Assembly (NCBI RefSeq): GCF_011516885.1
Contig: NZ_WOTD01000018.1
Coordinates: forward strand, 1-51,440
DNA from: Acetobacter lambici
GTDB lineage: Bacteria; Pseudomonadota; Alphaproteobacteria; Acetobacterales; Acetobacteraceae
Length of the DNA: 51,440 nt
Direction: 5' to 3'
The notes beneath the pieces are model-generated. The model ran no database searches. It was not told the origin of the DNA and was given only the letters and a program-made list of their open reading frames with translations. Below are positions 1 through 8,790 of the stretch, piece by piece; position 1 is the first letter of the stretch, and each line of letters begins with the position of its first letter. The translations under genes were made by a program, and so were the position numbers.

Positions 1-99
1 ACGAAGGATGTCGAGGCAACAATCTCGTCATCCCACGCGTGGTTGATGATTGCCCATATCCGCAGAGTTCTGCGAAAAATCAATCAAACCCCTTTCTGA
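1..99 (+). CDS. IS5-family transposase, C-terminal fragment
   Basis: Frame 1 is open from the window edge to TGA at 97-99 and gives 32 residues. It contains the blocks KDVEATISSS and AWLMIAHIRRVLRK. This matches the usual ending of IS5/IS1031-type DDE transposases, where the last helix after the catalytic glutamate reads like ATIASAxAWLxIAxIRxLxRR. Only the tail is inside the window, so intactness cannot be judged. The downstream inverted-repeat-like end supports the call. Confidence 0.6.
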   Translation, partial: TKDVEATISSSHAWLMIAHIRRVLRKINQTPF

Positions 100-108
100 T
101 TCAGGCTC
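1..108 (+). mobile_element. 3' end of an IS5-family insertion sequence (cut by window edge)
   Basis: The first 99 bases encode a transposase C-terminus. The DNA after its stop runs to TCAGGCTC at 101-108, whose complement GAGCCTGA is, from memory, the kind of terminal inverted repeat seen in IS1031-type elements of acetic acid bacteria. TTA at 109-111 would be one copy of a three-base target duplication. The left end lies outside the window, so neither the second inverted repeat nor the second TTA can be seen; the exact boundary is inference. Confidence 0.5.
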
Positions 109-674
109 TTACAGGGCAGCAAAACCACCAACTGGCAATATATGCCTCCTTGCCAGAAACGGCAGGCCACCAGCAAACCCGTTGCTGCCCGAATGCTCCA
201 AACTGCCGAATAAGAACAAAATGGCATAGCGGGGCGAAATAAGAACTCTGTGGTTCATAAATCTTCCCACCACAAAAATGTGAATAGGGAGGTATATGCA
301 AATGATAATTACTGTCAACAACATCCGCACGAATAGCCCTCGGTCCCAACGGCGTGTTGTGTTTAAGCCACAATCGGCTGCAACTTCTAAGCCCCTCGCT
401 ATGCTTGATCTGGAACAGACGGCTACATGCACCATCCTCCACACCGGATTAAGCCTCTGGCAGGCAAGGGGGCTGCCTTGCCACGGCCCCAAGCAAACCG
501 CCAGTTATCCAGTAGTGCGGGAGAATGCACATATGGGGTACGCAACCAAGACCCAACCAAAGTGCAGCCCTTACATGCAACATATTGAGAATAAACTCTT
601 CATCTTGGATATTCCGCTTATGGGCAAGAAGTGCCATAGTCGCGAGCACTTAAAAAACAGGAGAACAGAACCCG
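109..674. other. non-coding stretch between IS end and ldt gene
   Basis: No convincing gene is visible. On the minus strand a frame from ATG at 324 down to about 112 encodes a hydrophobic segment near residues 1-20 and ends at the IS boundary. It could be the remains of a small membrane protein gene interrupted by the IS, but nothing in it is recognisable. An AGGAG at 659-663 is the ribosome-binding site candidate for the next gene. Confidence 0.4.
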
Positions 675-1802
675 GTGTGCGCGGCGAGACACTTAATCTT
701 TCCGATTATGTTTGGCTGCCTTTTTGCTGCTCAAACTCTTCAGGCAGCGCCCTATTCCGCCAGTGCGGATTTTGCTGATGAACTCTCCAAGGCTGTAGGG
801 GAGTCCTCGCCCCACGTTTTTTTTCCTAATGGAGACATAGGCGCGCCCCTGCATATTCCTGCTGCAAAAAAAGCCCCGGCGCCCGCGCCTCCGGTCAAAT
901 CCGCACAGGCAAAACCTGTGCAAACAGCGTCCGTAACAACAGTTGCAACGCAGCCAGTGCAGGTTACTCCACCAGCTCCAGCTCCAGCTCCAGCTCCAGC
1001 TCCAATTGCTGAGTTGGATGAGGCTCAGATACAAGCGGAAATCGACCGGCTCAGGCTTCTTTTTCAAAAAGAGGTACCCGCGGCATTTACTCCAAGCAGC
1101 AGCCAGAAAGATACATGGCTTATTCTGGCCCGCCAGCAGGCCAGCCTGTCTGGTTACGTGGTTCAGACCCCGCAGGCCGTTGTGATTGCCGACCGTAACC
1201 CCACAGTACAGCGCGCCTGTATTGTGGTGGCCCGCCCCAACACGCCTGAATGGACCATAATTGGGTGTACGCGCATCTCCACTGGCACAATTGGCCGTAA
1301 ACATCATTATATTACGCCCGTTGGCATTTTTACCAACACAGCAGACAGGCTGGGCTACCGCGCACAGGGCACCAAAAATGAAAACGGTATCATGGGGAAT
1401 GGTACCAAAGGCATGCGCGTATGGGACTTTGGCTGGCAGGTTGCTGAAAAAGGGTGGCTACCCAGCCGGGAACAAGGCCCCATACGGCTGGAAATGCACG
1501 CAACCGACCCTGTTTTTTTGGAGCGTCAACTCGGACATATGGCCTCGGCAGGGTGTATCCGTATTCCGGCAGCCCTGAATATCTACATCGACAAAAATGG
1601 TCTGCTGGACGCGGAATATGAACGCAAGGCAGCAACCGACAAGCGTTTTCGGGCCTTGTTGCGAACGGACAGAACACCATCCCAACTTGCCGGTATGGCG
1701 GTCATAGTGGTGGACAGCGCACCTCCGCCTAATGTTACAGCGCAACACAACCCATCACCCAATCTTGTGTCTGCCAGAATACCCAATTCGCCTATTCACT
1801 AG
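675..1802 (+). CDS. secreted L,D-transpeptidase (YkuD domain)
   Basis: Probable periplasmic L,D-transpeptidase that forms 3-3 peptidoglycan cross-links or attaches proteins to the wall. The first 25 residues are a signal peptide ending LQA-AP. A proline/alanine-rich linker follows (about residues 55-112). The catalytic domain covers about residues 170-350 and carries the family signature HMASAGCIR, with the nucleophile Cys294 followed by Arg. The GTG start at 675 has AGGAG 11 bases upstream; ATG at 708 would still leave a shortened signal peptide. The gene stands alone, without an obvious terminator before the next gene. The family is certain; the substrate (murein cross-linking versus anchoring) is not. 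Confidence 0.88.
   Translation: MCAARHLIFPIMFGCLFAAQTLQAAPYSASADFADELSKAVGESSPHVFFPNGDIGAPLHIPAAKKAPAPAPPVKSAQAKPVQTASVTTVATQPVQVTPPAPAPAPAPAPIAELDEAQIQAEIDRLRLLFQKEVPAAFTPSSSQKDTWLILARQQASLSGYVVQTPQAVVIADRNPTVQRACIVVARPNTPEWTIIGCTRISTGTIGRKHHYITPVGIFTNTADRLGYRAQGTKNENGIMGNGTKGMRVWDFGWQVAEKGWLPSREQGPIRLEMHATDPVFLERQLGHMASAGCIRIPAALNIYIDKNGLLDAEYERKAATDKRFRALLRTDRTPSQLAGMAVIVVDSAPPPNVTAQHNPSPNLVSARIPNSPIH
972..1004 (+). repeat. in-frame CCAGCT hexamer repeat in ldt linker
   Basis: Five perfect tandem copies of CCAGCT plus CCA encode a Pro-Ala run in the linker between signal peptide and catalytic domain. Because the unit is six bases, copy-number change keeps the frame and would only lengthen or shorten the linker. 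Confidence 0.9.
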
Positions 1803-1878
1803 GTGGGCGCGATTGACTGGCGCGTCTTCCAACCTCGTTGCATAACCGGTGGAACATAAAGAGCGGGCCAGACCCAAT

Positions 1879-2862
1879 ATGAGACAGACCTCATCCCTGT
1901 TTGCAGGAGTAGCGCCTCCCTCGCGCCAGCCAACTTCTCACCAGCTTTTTTCGGATCTCATAAACCGTGCCATCGCACATAAACCAGTTCCCTACGGGCT
2001 TGTCTGGCCATGCGAGGAACACGCGCTGACAGGCCCACTGGAGGCCGCGCAAAAAGGAATTATCAAGCCCGTTCTGGTCGGGGACGAAACCAGCATGCGC
2101 GCAGTAGCGCGCAAAAACCGGATGGACCTGAGCCCTTACCAAATCATCCCTGCCGCAACGCCAGAAATTGCCGCGCAAAAAGCCGTTGACCTTGCCAGAA
2201 CAGGACAGGTGCAGGGATTGATGAAGGGAAGTCTGCATACGGATGCATTAATGCATGCCGTAGTGTCTCCTACCAACGGTCTGTGCACGGGCCGCAGAAT
2301 CAGCCATGTTTTTCTGCTCGCTGTACCGGGTTACAAAAAACTGCTCTTTGTAACCGATGCAGCCATTAATATTTTCCCCGATCTATCAACCAAACGCGAT
2401 ATTGTTCAAAACGCCATTGACCTGCATATCGGGCTAGGGCTCGGCCAGCCCAAAGTTGCCATTCTTTCCGCCGTGGAAGTGGTCAACCCCAAAATCCCCA
2501 GCACACTGGATGCCGCGAGCCTGTGTAAAATGGCCGAGCGCGGGCAGATAACAGGCGGCATGCTCGATGGCCCTCTGGGCATGGATAATGCCATAGACCC
2601 CGAAGCCGCCAGAATCAAAAATCTTGTATCCCCCGTAGCCGGACACGCACAGATTCTGGTCACACCGGACCTGGAAGCCGGGAACATGCTAGCAAAAAAT
2701 CTGATCTTCATGGCACAAGCTGAATCTGCTGGCATCGCACTTGGCGCCAAGGTTCCCATTGTGCTGACCAGTCGGGCAGATAGCGTGCAGGCCCGTCTTG
2801 CATCTGCGGCCATTGGTGCCCTGTACGCCAGACATCTGGCGCAGCAGGATGCGGCGTTTTAA
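1879..2862 (+). CDS. pta: phosphate acetyl/butyryltransferase
   Basis: Phosphate acyltransferase converting acetyl-CoA (or another short acyl-CoA) and phosphate to acyl phosphate and CoA. About 327 residues from the ATG at 1879; a GTG at 1849 would add ten residues, and no strong ribosome-binding site decides between them. The fold signature is seen in GLMKGSLHTDALMHAV, TDAAINIFPD, and GGMLDGPLGMDNAID, typical of the phosphate acetyl/butyryltransferase family in its short form without the N-terminal regulatory domain. Acetate kinase begins six bases after the stop, so the two form an acyl-CoA to carboxylate plus ATP unit. Chain-length preference cannot be read from sequence. Confidence 0.88.
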   Translation: MRQTSSLFAGVAPPSRQPTSHQLFSDLINRAIAHKPVPYGLVWPCEEHALTGPLEAAQKGIIKPVLVGDETSMRAVARKNRMDLSPYQIIPAATPEIAAQKAVDLARTGQVQGLMKGSLHTDALMHAVVSPTNGLCTGRRISHVFLLAVPGYKKLLFVTDAAINIFPDLSTKRDIVQNAIDLHIGLGLGQPKVAILSAVEVVNPKIPSTLDAASLCKMAERGQITGGMLDGPLGMDNAIDPEAARIKNLVSPVAGHAQILVTPDLEAGNMLAKNLIFMAQAESAGIALGAKVPIVLTSRADSVQARLASAAIGALYARHLAQQDAAF

Positions 2863-2868
2863 ACCGCC

Positions 2869-4095
2869 ATGCCAAGCGAGAATACGGCCCTGTCTGATGT
2901 TATTATTGTTTTTAATGCCGGATCATCCAGCCTTAAATTCACTGTTTTCCAGATAGAAAAAAAGACGACCATAAAAAAGCTGATCAAGGGTCGGCTTGAA
3001 TATGACATTGATACATTCCATTTTTTTGCATCAGATCAGAACGATCAGCTTATTGAGCATGCAACCTATCCGCTCAGCCAAAAAAAGCCGCTGGAACATC
3101 TTTTTAGCTGGCTGGCCGAACATGAGCAGGGACGGCACAATATTGTTGGTGTCGGGCACAGAATTGTTCACGGTGGCCCTAATTTTCTGGCCCCTGTGCA
3201 GGTAACGCCAGAGGTGCTGGTCCAACTGGAAGCCCTGACCCCCTTTGCGCCACTCCATCAACCACAGACCCTCGCCCCAGTTCATGCCATTACCGACTAT
3301 CGGCCTGACCTGATACAGATTGCCTGTTTTGATACGGCCTTCCACCGCACCATGCCCGATATTGCGCGCCTGCTACCGCTCCCCCGGCGTTATGCGGACA
3401 AAGGCGTTTGCCGGTATGGGTTCCACGGCCTTTCCTACGACTTTCTAACCCAGCGCCTATGCCAGATTGACCCGGCTCTAGCAAACGGGAAAACTGTTCT
3501 CGCCCATTTGGGGAATGGGGCCAGCCTGTGTGCCTTGAAAGAGGGTAAAAGCCTTGAAACCACAATGGGTTTTTCAGCCCTAGATGGGCTTATGATGGGG
3601 AGCCGGTGCGGCATGATAGACCCCGGCGCGCTGCTTTACATGATCAAGGAAGAAAAAGCAGACTGGAATACTGTGGTGAACACGCTTTACCACCAGTCCG
3701 GTCTGCTTGGCGTTTCTGGCGTATCGTCGGACATGCGCGTTCTGCGTGAACACATGACCACTGAGCCCGATACGGTATTACGCGGCCATATCCAGCAGGC
3801 ACTTAGCCTGTCCGCCTATCGGATCGTGGAAGAAATTGGAGCCCTTGCCGCCATTATGGAAGGGCTGGATGGGCTGGTTTTTACCGCCGGAATAGGGGAG
3901 CACGACGCTCTGTTACGTCAGGACGTGTGTCTGGCACTTGGGTGGTTGGGCCTTAAGCTGGATAGGGAAGCGAATATGCGCCATGCCAGCATCATCAGTT
4001 GTCCAGACAGCGCAATCCGGGTGCGTGTGGAACCAACCCACGAAGAACTGGTGATCTGCCAGAATGTCATCCCTTTTGTGCAGGACCGGCTGTAA
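2869..4095 (+). CDS. ackA: acetate/propionate kinase
   Basis: Acetokinase-family enzyme (ASKHA fold) transferring phosphate from acetyl phosphate to ADP. The 408 residues match the usual family length. Visible motifs in order: FNAGSSSLKF at the N-terminus, GHRIVHGG, FDTAFH, YGFHGLSY, AHLGNGASL and FTAGIGEH near the C-terminus, covering the nucleotide- and substrate-binding loops. It directly follows pta and is probably cotranscribed. It converges on the regulator gene at 4110 with only 14 bases between and no T-rich hairpin. With the acetoin genes across the regulator, it probably recovers ATP from acetyl-CoA made by acetoin cleavage. Confidence 0.94.
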   Translation: MPSENTALSDVIIVFNAGSSSLKFTVFQIEKKTTIKKLIKGRLEYDIDTFHFFASDQNDQLIEHATYPLSQKKPLEHLFSWLAEHEQGRHNIVGVGHRIVHGGPNFLAPVQVTPEVLVQLEALTPFAPLHQPQTLAPVHAITDYRPDLIQIACFDTAFHRTMPDIARLLPLPRRYADKGVCRYGFHGLSYDFLTQRLCQIDPALANGKTVLAHLGNGASLCALKEGKSLETTMGFSALDGLMMGSRCGMIDPGALLYMIKEEKADWNTVVNTLYHQSGLLGVSGVSSDMRVLREHMTTEPDTVLRGHIQQALSLSAYRIVEEIGALAAIMEGLDGLVFTAGIGEHDALLRQDVCLALGWLGLKLDREANMRHASIISCPDSAIRVRVEPTHEELVICQNVIPFVQDRL

Positions 4096-4109
4096 CCACG
4101 CGCCAGATA

Positions 4110-5051
4110 TTACCGCGCCGATGGAGGCGGCAGCTCAGCCAGAGTTTTCAACTTCCGGTAAAGAGTAGAGCGGCTGACACCCAGCAGGCGGGCAGCAGGC
4201 GCAATTTTGCCCTGCACCATGGCTAATGCACCCTCAATAACCGTGCGCTCTGCTTCCTGAAAATCCGGCACACCTGCGGCTCTGGCACCTAGATCAAAAC
4301 AGACACTGGCCTGTTCAGGATCTTCTATCCCCAACATGGAGCGCGCGGCATAGGTTGCCCCCACAACAATACGCTTGTCATCCAACGCTATCATGGGGAG
4401 GGATATGCCGTTGCCTTCACCAAGCAATAAGACCGTTCTGTTGCGGAATGCCTCCAGAAAACTTCGTCTTTCCAGCCTTCGGGCGGCATCGACCAGCACG
4501 GCCTCCATCATCAGCACCACACGGCCCGATGGGTCCGAACGGATGGTACTGGCGTCCAACGCACCGGCAACACAACCATCTGGGCCGTAAAAGGGCACGG
4601 CCGAGCAGGTTAGGTAACGCAGCCCCGTACACCAATGCTCATCACGATGCACAGTAACGGGTTGTCCCTCTACAAGGCAGGTACCAATTCCGTTGGTTCC
4701 CGCCACAGCCTCCGCCCAGTTGGCTCCGGGCCACAGGTGCCAGCGGCGACACCCTTTTTCAAACAGAGGGGCACCACGACGGGCAACAACAATGCCTGCG
4801 GGGTCGGCCAGCAACACATTGTAGTCCAAGGTGGAAACAATACCGTGCAACCGGTCCAGTTCCGGGTCGGCTATTTTCATGGTGACCCCCATACGCTCGC
4901 GCGCCTGCCGAAGTTCTGCCGGACACAGAATATCCGTCCGCAGCGGGGTGTCCGTGGCAATGCCATGTTGCTCGGCACACCGACGCCATGAGTTCCTGAT
5001 CAGCGGGGACAGGCCAGACCACACGCCTGAGGACATAGTGAGTGAGTTCAT
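4110..5051 (-). CDS. AcoR-like regulator lacking the AAA+ domain
   Basis: Transcription factor with an N-terminal sensory part and a C-terminal Fis-type helix-turn-helix. The start SWRRCAEQHGI and the following GAF-like region (about residues 30-200) resemble AcoR-type activators of acetoin catabolism. Residues about 205-245 look PAS-like. The C-terminus has AAARLLGVSRSTLYRKLK-type Fis helices (seen as PAARLLGVSRSTLYRKLK). At 313 residues it is about half the length of AcoR: the sigma-54-contacting AAA+ ATPase domain, with its GAFTGA loop, is absent. It therefore cannot work as a classical enhancer-binding activator. It is divergent from acoABC and probably controls them, maybe with acetoin or acetaldehyde as signal (inference). 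Confidence 0.82.
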   Translation of the reverse strand: MNSLTMSSGVWSGLSPLIRNSWRRCAEQHGIATDTPLRTDILCPAELRQARERMGVTMKIADPELDRLHGIVSTLDYNVLLADPAGIVVARRGAPLFEKGCRRWHLWPGANWAEAVAGTNGIGTCLVEGQPVTVHRDEHWCTGLRYLTCSAVPFYGPDGCVAGALDASTIRSDPSGRVVLMMEAVLVDAARRLERRSFLEAFRNRTVLLLGEGNGISLPMIALDDKRIVVGATYAARSMLGIEDPEQASVCFDLGARAAGVPDFQEAERTVIEGALAMVQGKIAPAARLLGVSRSTLYRKLKTLAELPPPSAR

Positions 5052-5282
5052 ATGCGCTCATCCATCCACAAAAAGACTCTTCTGGCGTGTATTACGTTTC
5101 GGATATGCGACACTCCGCGTCAGGCATTCTCAAATACGCGTGAGACGAATTTTGAGCGGCCTTTACCCACCAGCATACCTCCTCATAACTGAGCGCATAC
5201 CCGCTTCGCACTGTTATTTTTTTCATGCGGAATGGGGCGGAATAATTCCGTTGTCTTTTCCAACCCATGCCCGGGGGCAGAT
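5052..5282. promoter_or_regulatory. divergent control region between regulator and acoABC
   Basis: A 231-base intergenic region that must hold both promoters. Two dyads are visible: TCTCA at 5128-5132 with TGAGA at 5141-5145 (8-base spacer), and CGGAAT / ATTCCG with a one-base centre around 5239-5251. Either could bind the dimeric Fis-type regulator. I searched for a -24/-12 sigma-54 promoter and found none with correct spacing, which fits the missing AAA+ domain of the regulator. Confidence 0.45.
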
Positions 5283-6248
5283 ATGCAGATCGCACACAAT
5301 ATTCTTCTGCGTTCCTACCGTTCCATGCGGACAATCCGCGATTTTGAGGAACGTCTTCACGTGGAATTCGCCACTGGCGAAATTCCGGGGTTTGTTCACC
5401 TTTATTGTGGTGAGGAAGCGTCTGGTGTGGGTGTCTGCGCCCACCTGACCGATACAGACACAATTGCCAGCACCCACCGGGGCCACGGTCACTGCATTGC
5501 CAAAGGCGTTGGCGTGGAGGGCATGATGGCCGAAATTTACGGGCGCAAGACTGGCGTTTGCCACGGTAAGGGCGGGTCCATGCATATTGCGGATCTGTCT
5601 TTGGGTATGCTGGGGGCCAATGGCATTGTCGGCGGTGGCCCGCCACTGATCTGTGGTGCAGCCCTTTCGCATAAAGTGCTCAAGGATGGCGGCGTTGCCG
5701 TGGCTTTTTACGGAGATGGTGCCTCCAATGAAGGCACAACACTGGAAAGCTTGAATCTGGCCATGGTCTGGCAGTTACCCGCCGTTTTTGTCTGCGAAGA
5801 CAATGGGTACGGCGAGGCAACGGGCGCATCCTACGCCTGTGCAGGCACCCAAAAAGCCCGCGCGGCAGGCTTTGGCATGCCCTATTTTGAATGTGACGGC
5901 ACAGATTTTTTTGCCGTGCACGAAGCCGCCGGACAGGCCATAGCCCATGCGCGCGCAGGCAATGGCCCGGTCATGCTGCATGTTCATCTGGCCCGCTGGT
6001 ATGGCCACTTTGAAGGGGATGCCATGACCTACCGGATCAATGGTGAAGTCGCCAGAGAACGGGCCGAGCATGATTGCCTGAAAAATTTCCGGCAGCGCGT
6101 GACCGAGGTCAGCCTGCTGGACCCGTCCGCGCTGGATGAAATTGATGCCAGTGTAAAAGACGAAATAGAGGCCGCTGTTAAAGCCGCCAAAAGCGCCCCA
6201 TTACCCGAACCAGCAGACCTCGAAGCAGACGTTTACGTCTCTTACTGA
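5283..6248 (+). CDS. acoA: acetoin/pyruvate dehydrogenase E1 component, alpha subunit
   Basis: Thiamine-diphosphate-dependent E1 alpha subunit. The N-terminal segment SMRTIRDFEERLHVEF and IPGFVHLYCGEEA is typical of the family, and the ThDP motif is present as YGDGASNEG followed by EDNGYG. From ATG 5283 it has 321 residues, the usual size; an in-frame ATG at 5232 would add 17 atypical residues, so 5283 is preferred. It is first in the acoA-acoB-acoC operon. The context with a hydrolase-fused E2-like partner favours acetoin cleavage (acetoin plus CoA to acetaldehyde plus acetyl-CoA) over pyruvate oxidation. A dihydrolipoamide dehydrogenase gene is not in the cluster and would have to come from elsewhere. 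Confidence 0.9.
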   Translation: MQIAHNILLRSYRSMRTIRDFEERLHVEFATGEIPGFVHLYCGEEASGVGVCAHLTDTDTIASTHRGHGHCIAKGVGVEGMMAEIYGRKTGVCHGKGGSMHIADLSLGMLGANGIVGGGPPLICGAALSHKVLKDGGVAVAFYGDGASNEGTTLESLNLAMVWQLPAVFVCEDNGYGEATGASYACAGTQKARAAGFGMPYFECDGTDFFAVHEAAGQAIAHARAGNGPVMLHVHLARWYGHFEGDAMTYRINGEVARERAEHDCLKNFRQRVTEVSLLDPSALDEIDASVKDEIEAAVKAAKSAPLPEPADLEADVYVSY

Positions 6249-6273
6249 GCCGAGCGCGAAACGGAGTATTATC

Positions 6274-7305
6274 ATGTCCAAAAAAAGCTTTCGTCAGGCT
6301 ATTAACGAAGCCCTGCGGCAGGAAATGCAGCGTGATCCACGCATTATTCTCATGGGGGAAGATATTGCAGGCGGGCAGGGTGGTTCTGCTGGCGTAGTGG
6401 ATGCATGGGGCGGTGTTCTGGGTGTTACCAAAGGGCTGTACACCGAATTTGGCCCTGACCGTGTGTTTGATACCCCCATTTCCGAGGCTTCCTATATTGG
6501 TGCGGCCGTGGGGGCTGCCGCGACAGGCCTGCGCCCGGTTGCTGAACTGATGTTTGTGGACTTTGTTGGCTGCTGCCTTGACCAGATCATGAACCAGGCT
6601 GCCAAATTCCGCTATATGTTTGGCGGCAAGGCCCGCACGCCACTGGTTATCCGTGCCATGTATGGCGCCGGCTTTAATGCGGCCGCACAGCATAGTCAGG
6701 CACTTTACCCGCTTTTTACCCATATTCCCGGGCTTAAGGTTGTTATCCCTTCCTCCCCATACGAGGCAAAAGGCCTGCTGATTGAGGCCATAAGGGACGA
6801 TGACCCCGTGATCTTCCTGGAAAACAAGGTCATGTATGATGACGAGGAAGAGGTGCCTGATGAGCCCTATACCATTCCGTTTGGTGAGGCCAATCTGACG
6901 CGTGAAGGCGATGATGTCACCATTGTTGCCTTCGGCCGCATGGTCAACTTTGCCAACGAGGCAGCCGACCGGCTGGAAAAAGACGGCATAAGCTGCTCAG
7001 TCATAGACCCACGCACCACATCCCCGCTGGATAGCGCGACCATACTGGAATGTGTGGAAGACACCGGACGTCTGGTGATTGTGGATGAATCAAGCCCGCG
7101 CTGCAACATGGCAACAGACGTAGCTGCACTGGTGGTGGAAGAAGCCTTTGAATCACTCAAAGCTCCCATACGCCGGGTTGTGCCCCCCCACACCCCAGTG
7201 CCCTTCGCAACCGTGCTTGAAAAACTGTACCTGCCGGACGCCGCCCGTATTGAATCCGCGGTCCGGTCCGTCATGGCCTATAAAAAAACAAAGCAGGATG
7301 CCTGA
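6274..7305 (+). CDS. acoB: acetoin/pyruvate dehydrogenase E1 component, beta subunit
   Basis: Beta subunit of the heterotetrameric ThDP enzyme. The 343 residues include the pyrimidine-binding region around MGEDIAGGQGG and FDTPISEASYIGAAVG, and the C-terminal transketolase domain with VIDPRTTSPLD. A GGAG precedes the ATG at proper spacing. It lies 25 bases after acoA and 3 bases before acoC, so it is mid-operon. Sequence alone hardly separates acetoin from pyruvate or 2-oxoacid E1 beta; the assignment leans on the neighbouring acoC-type gene. Confidence 0.9.
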   Translation: MSKKSFRQAINEALRQEMQRDPRIILMGEDIAGGQGGSAGVVDAWGGVLGVTKGLYTEFGPDRVFDTPISEASYIGAAVGAAATGLRPVAELMFVDFVGCCLDQIMNQAAKFRYMFGGKARTPLVIRAMYGAGFNAAAQHSQALYPLFTHIPGLKVVIPSSPYEAKGLLIEAIRDDDPVIFLENKVMYDDEEEVPDEPYTIPFGEANLTREGDDVTIVAFGRMVNFANEAADRLEKDGISCSVIDPRTTSPLDSATILECVEDTGRLVIVDESSPRCNMATDVAALVVEEAFESLKAPIRRVVPPHTPVPFATVLEKLYLPDAARIESAVRSVMAYKKTKQDA

Positions 7306-7308
7306 ACA

Positions 7309-8430
7309 ATGACAGACCTTATTACCCCCATCACAATGCCCAAATTTGGTCTGGCCATGACCGAAGGTAAAATTGCCAGTTGGAACATTCCCCCGGGCGG
7401 GCATGTGGACGCAGGACAGGAAATTGCGGACATAGAAACAACAAAAATCACCAATGGTTACGAAAGCCCGGCTTCGGGCACATTGCGCCGCCAGATTGCA
7501 ACAGAAGGCGAGACTCTCCCTGTAGGCGCATTACTGGGTGTTCTGGCTGAACCTGCGGTGAATGACGCCGATATTGATGTGTTTATTGCAAAATTTCAGA
7601 CCGATTTTTCATCAGACAGTGCGGCATCCACACAGGCCGATCACGCTGAGCCCGTTCTGGTCAGCGTTGGGGAACTGACCCTCCGTGTGCAGGAAGCCGG
7701 GCAGGGTAGCGGCACGCCCCTTTTGTTCATTCATGGTTTTGGGGGAGACCTGACCAACTGGATGTTGAATCAGAACAGTCTTTCCACCGACCGACGTACA
7801 ATTGCCTTTGACCTGCCAGGCCACGGTGGATCATCCAAAATTGTGGGGGACGGAAAGCCTGCGACCTTTGCCGCAACAGCCGCCGCCCTGCTGGATAAGC
7901 TGGACGTTACCGCAGTCCATGTGGTTGGTCACTCACTTGGTGGGGCTATTGCACTGGAGCTTGCCAAAGCTTTTCCGCAAAAAGTTGCGTCTCTTTCCCT
8001 CATTGCCCCAGCCGGGCTGGGGCAGGGCATCAATATGGATTTTATTGAAGGCTTTATCTCCGCAGATCGGCGCAAAACCCTTGAACCGGTTCTGAACTAT
8101 CTTGTGCATGATAAAACTCTGATTTCTCGTAAAATGATCGAAGATATCATTCGTTTTAAACGACTGGACGGAGCACTGCAAAGCTTACAGACAATTGCAC
8201 AGGCCTGCTTTCCCAACGGCCGACAGGCTGATGACATTCGTCCGGCCTTGACCGCTTTTTCTGGCCCGTCTCAGATCATCTGGGGGGCTGAGGACGAAAT
8301 TCTGTCCCCTGCCGACGCAAAGGGCCTGCCAGACACCATAACCGTGACAATTCTTCCTCAGGCAGGCCACATGCCCCAATTGGAAAATGCACCGGCCGTT
8401 AATGCCGCCATTACGCAGTTTGTAAAATAA
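7309..8430 (+). CDS. acoC: acetoin dehydrogenase E2-like subunit: lipoyl domain fused to alpha/beta hydrolase
   Basis: Residues 1-80 form a biotinyl-lipoyl domain with the lipoylation lysine Lys46 in ETTKITN. After a short linker, an alpha/beta hydrolase domain replaces the usual catalytic E2 domain (about residues 120-373). It shows the nucleophile elbow GHSLGG (Ser209), an acid residue after WGAEDE, and His354 in AGHMPQ. This fusion is the hallmark of AcoC-type proteins and is what best identifies the operon as acetoin-cleaving. It starts 3 bases after acoB and ends 26 bases before a strong terminator, so it closes the operon. Confidence 0.9.
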   Translation: MTDLITPITMPKFGLAMTEGKIASWNIPPGGHVDAGQEIADIETTKITNGYESPASGTLRRQIATEGETLPVGALLGVLAEPAVNDADIDVFIAKFQTDFSSDSAASTQADHAEPVLVSVGELTLRVQEAGQGSGTPLLFIHGFGGDLTNWMLNQNSLSTDRRTIAFDLPGHGGSSKIVGDGKPATFAATAAALLDKLDVTAVHVVGHSLGGAIALELAKAFPQKVASLSLIAPAGLGQGINMDFIEGFISADRRKTLEPVLNYLVHDKTLISRKMIEDIIRFKRLDGALQSLQTIAQACFPNGRQADDIRPALTAFSGPSQIIWGAEDEILSPADAKGLPDTITVTILPQAGHMPQLENAPAVNAAITQFVK

Positions 8431-8456
8431 CTCCCCTTACATGTTTACTAAACTCG

Positions 8457-8492
8457 CCCTTGCAGCATCCCCTTTTGCTGCAAGGGTTTTTT
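8457..8492 (+). terminator. rho-independent terminator of acoABC
   Basis: Perfect 11-bp stem, CCCTTGCAGCA at 8457-8467 pairing with 8476-8486, 8-base loop, then six T at 8487-8492. It ends the aco operon. Confidence 0.92.
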
Positions 8493-8790
8493 ATAATCAC
8501 CCCAATTCCGATCAAAAACACCGATAGATCATATCTACTAAAATTTCTGCATTGTTCTGCCTGTCTCAAAAATGGAACAGTTTTAAGGGAGACAGACACA
8601 CTCCCGTGAACTCATGCGGATTGTAGTTATATCATATTCATTTATTTTCGTATTTATGCCGCCAACGCGCAAACGTCACCCTTCCAAGCAGGCACATTAC
8701 AAAGGCCTGCTTTTTACAAATGGTCATTTTATCACACCAACCTGCCGTCATCCGTTTTTACAACGGCACCCTCCATAATGGAGATTTTCG

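Noticed and set aside
296..778. 160-codon plus-strand frame before the L,D-transpeptidase
   Set aside because: No coding character, and it overlaps the signal peptide region of the real gene in another frame.
693..1307. Long minus-strand frame with a Trp-Ser repeat
   Set aside because: It is the complement of the CCAGCT repeat region in the L,D-transpeptidase gene; the plus strand has a signal peptide and a full catalytic motif.
5052..5282. Sigma-54 promoter before acoA
   Set aside because: TGGCG-containing stretches are present but none has the GG-N10-GC spacing.
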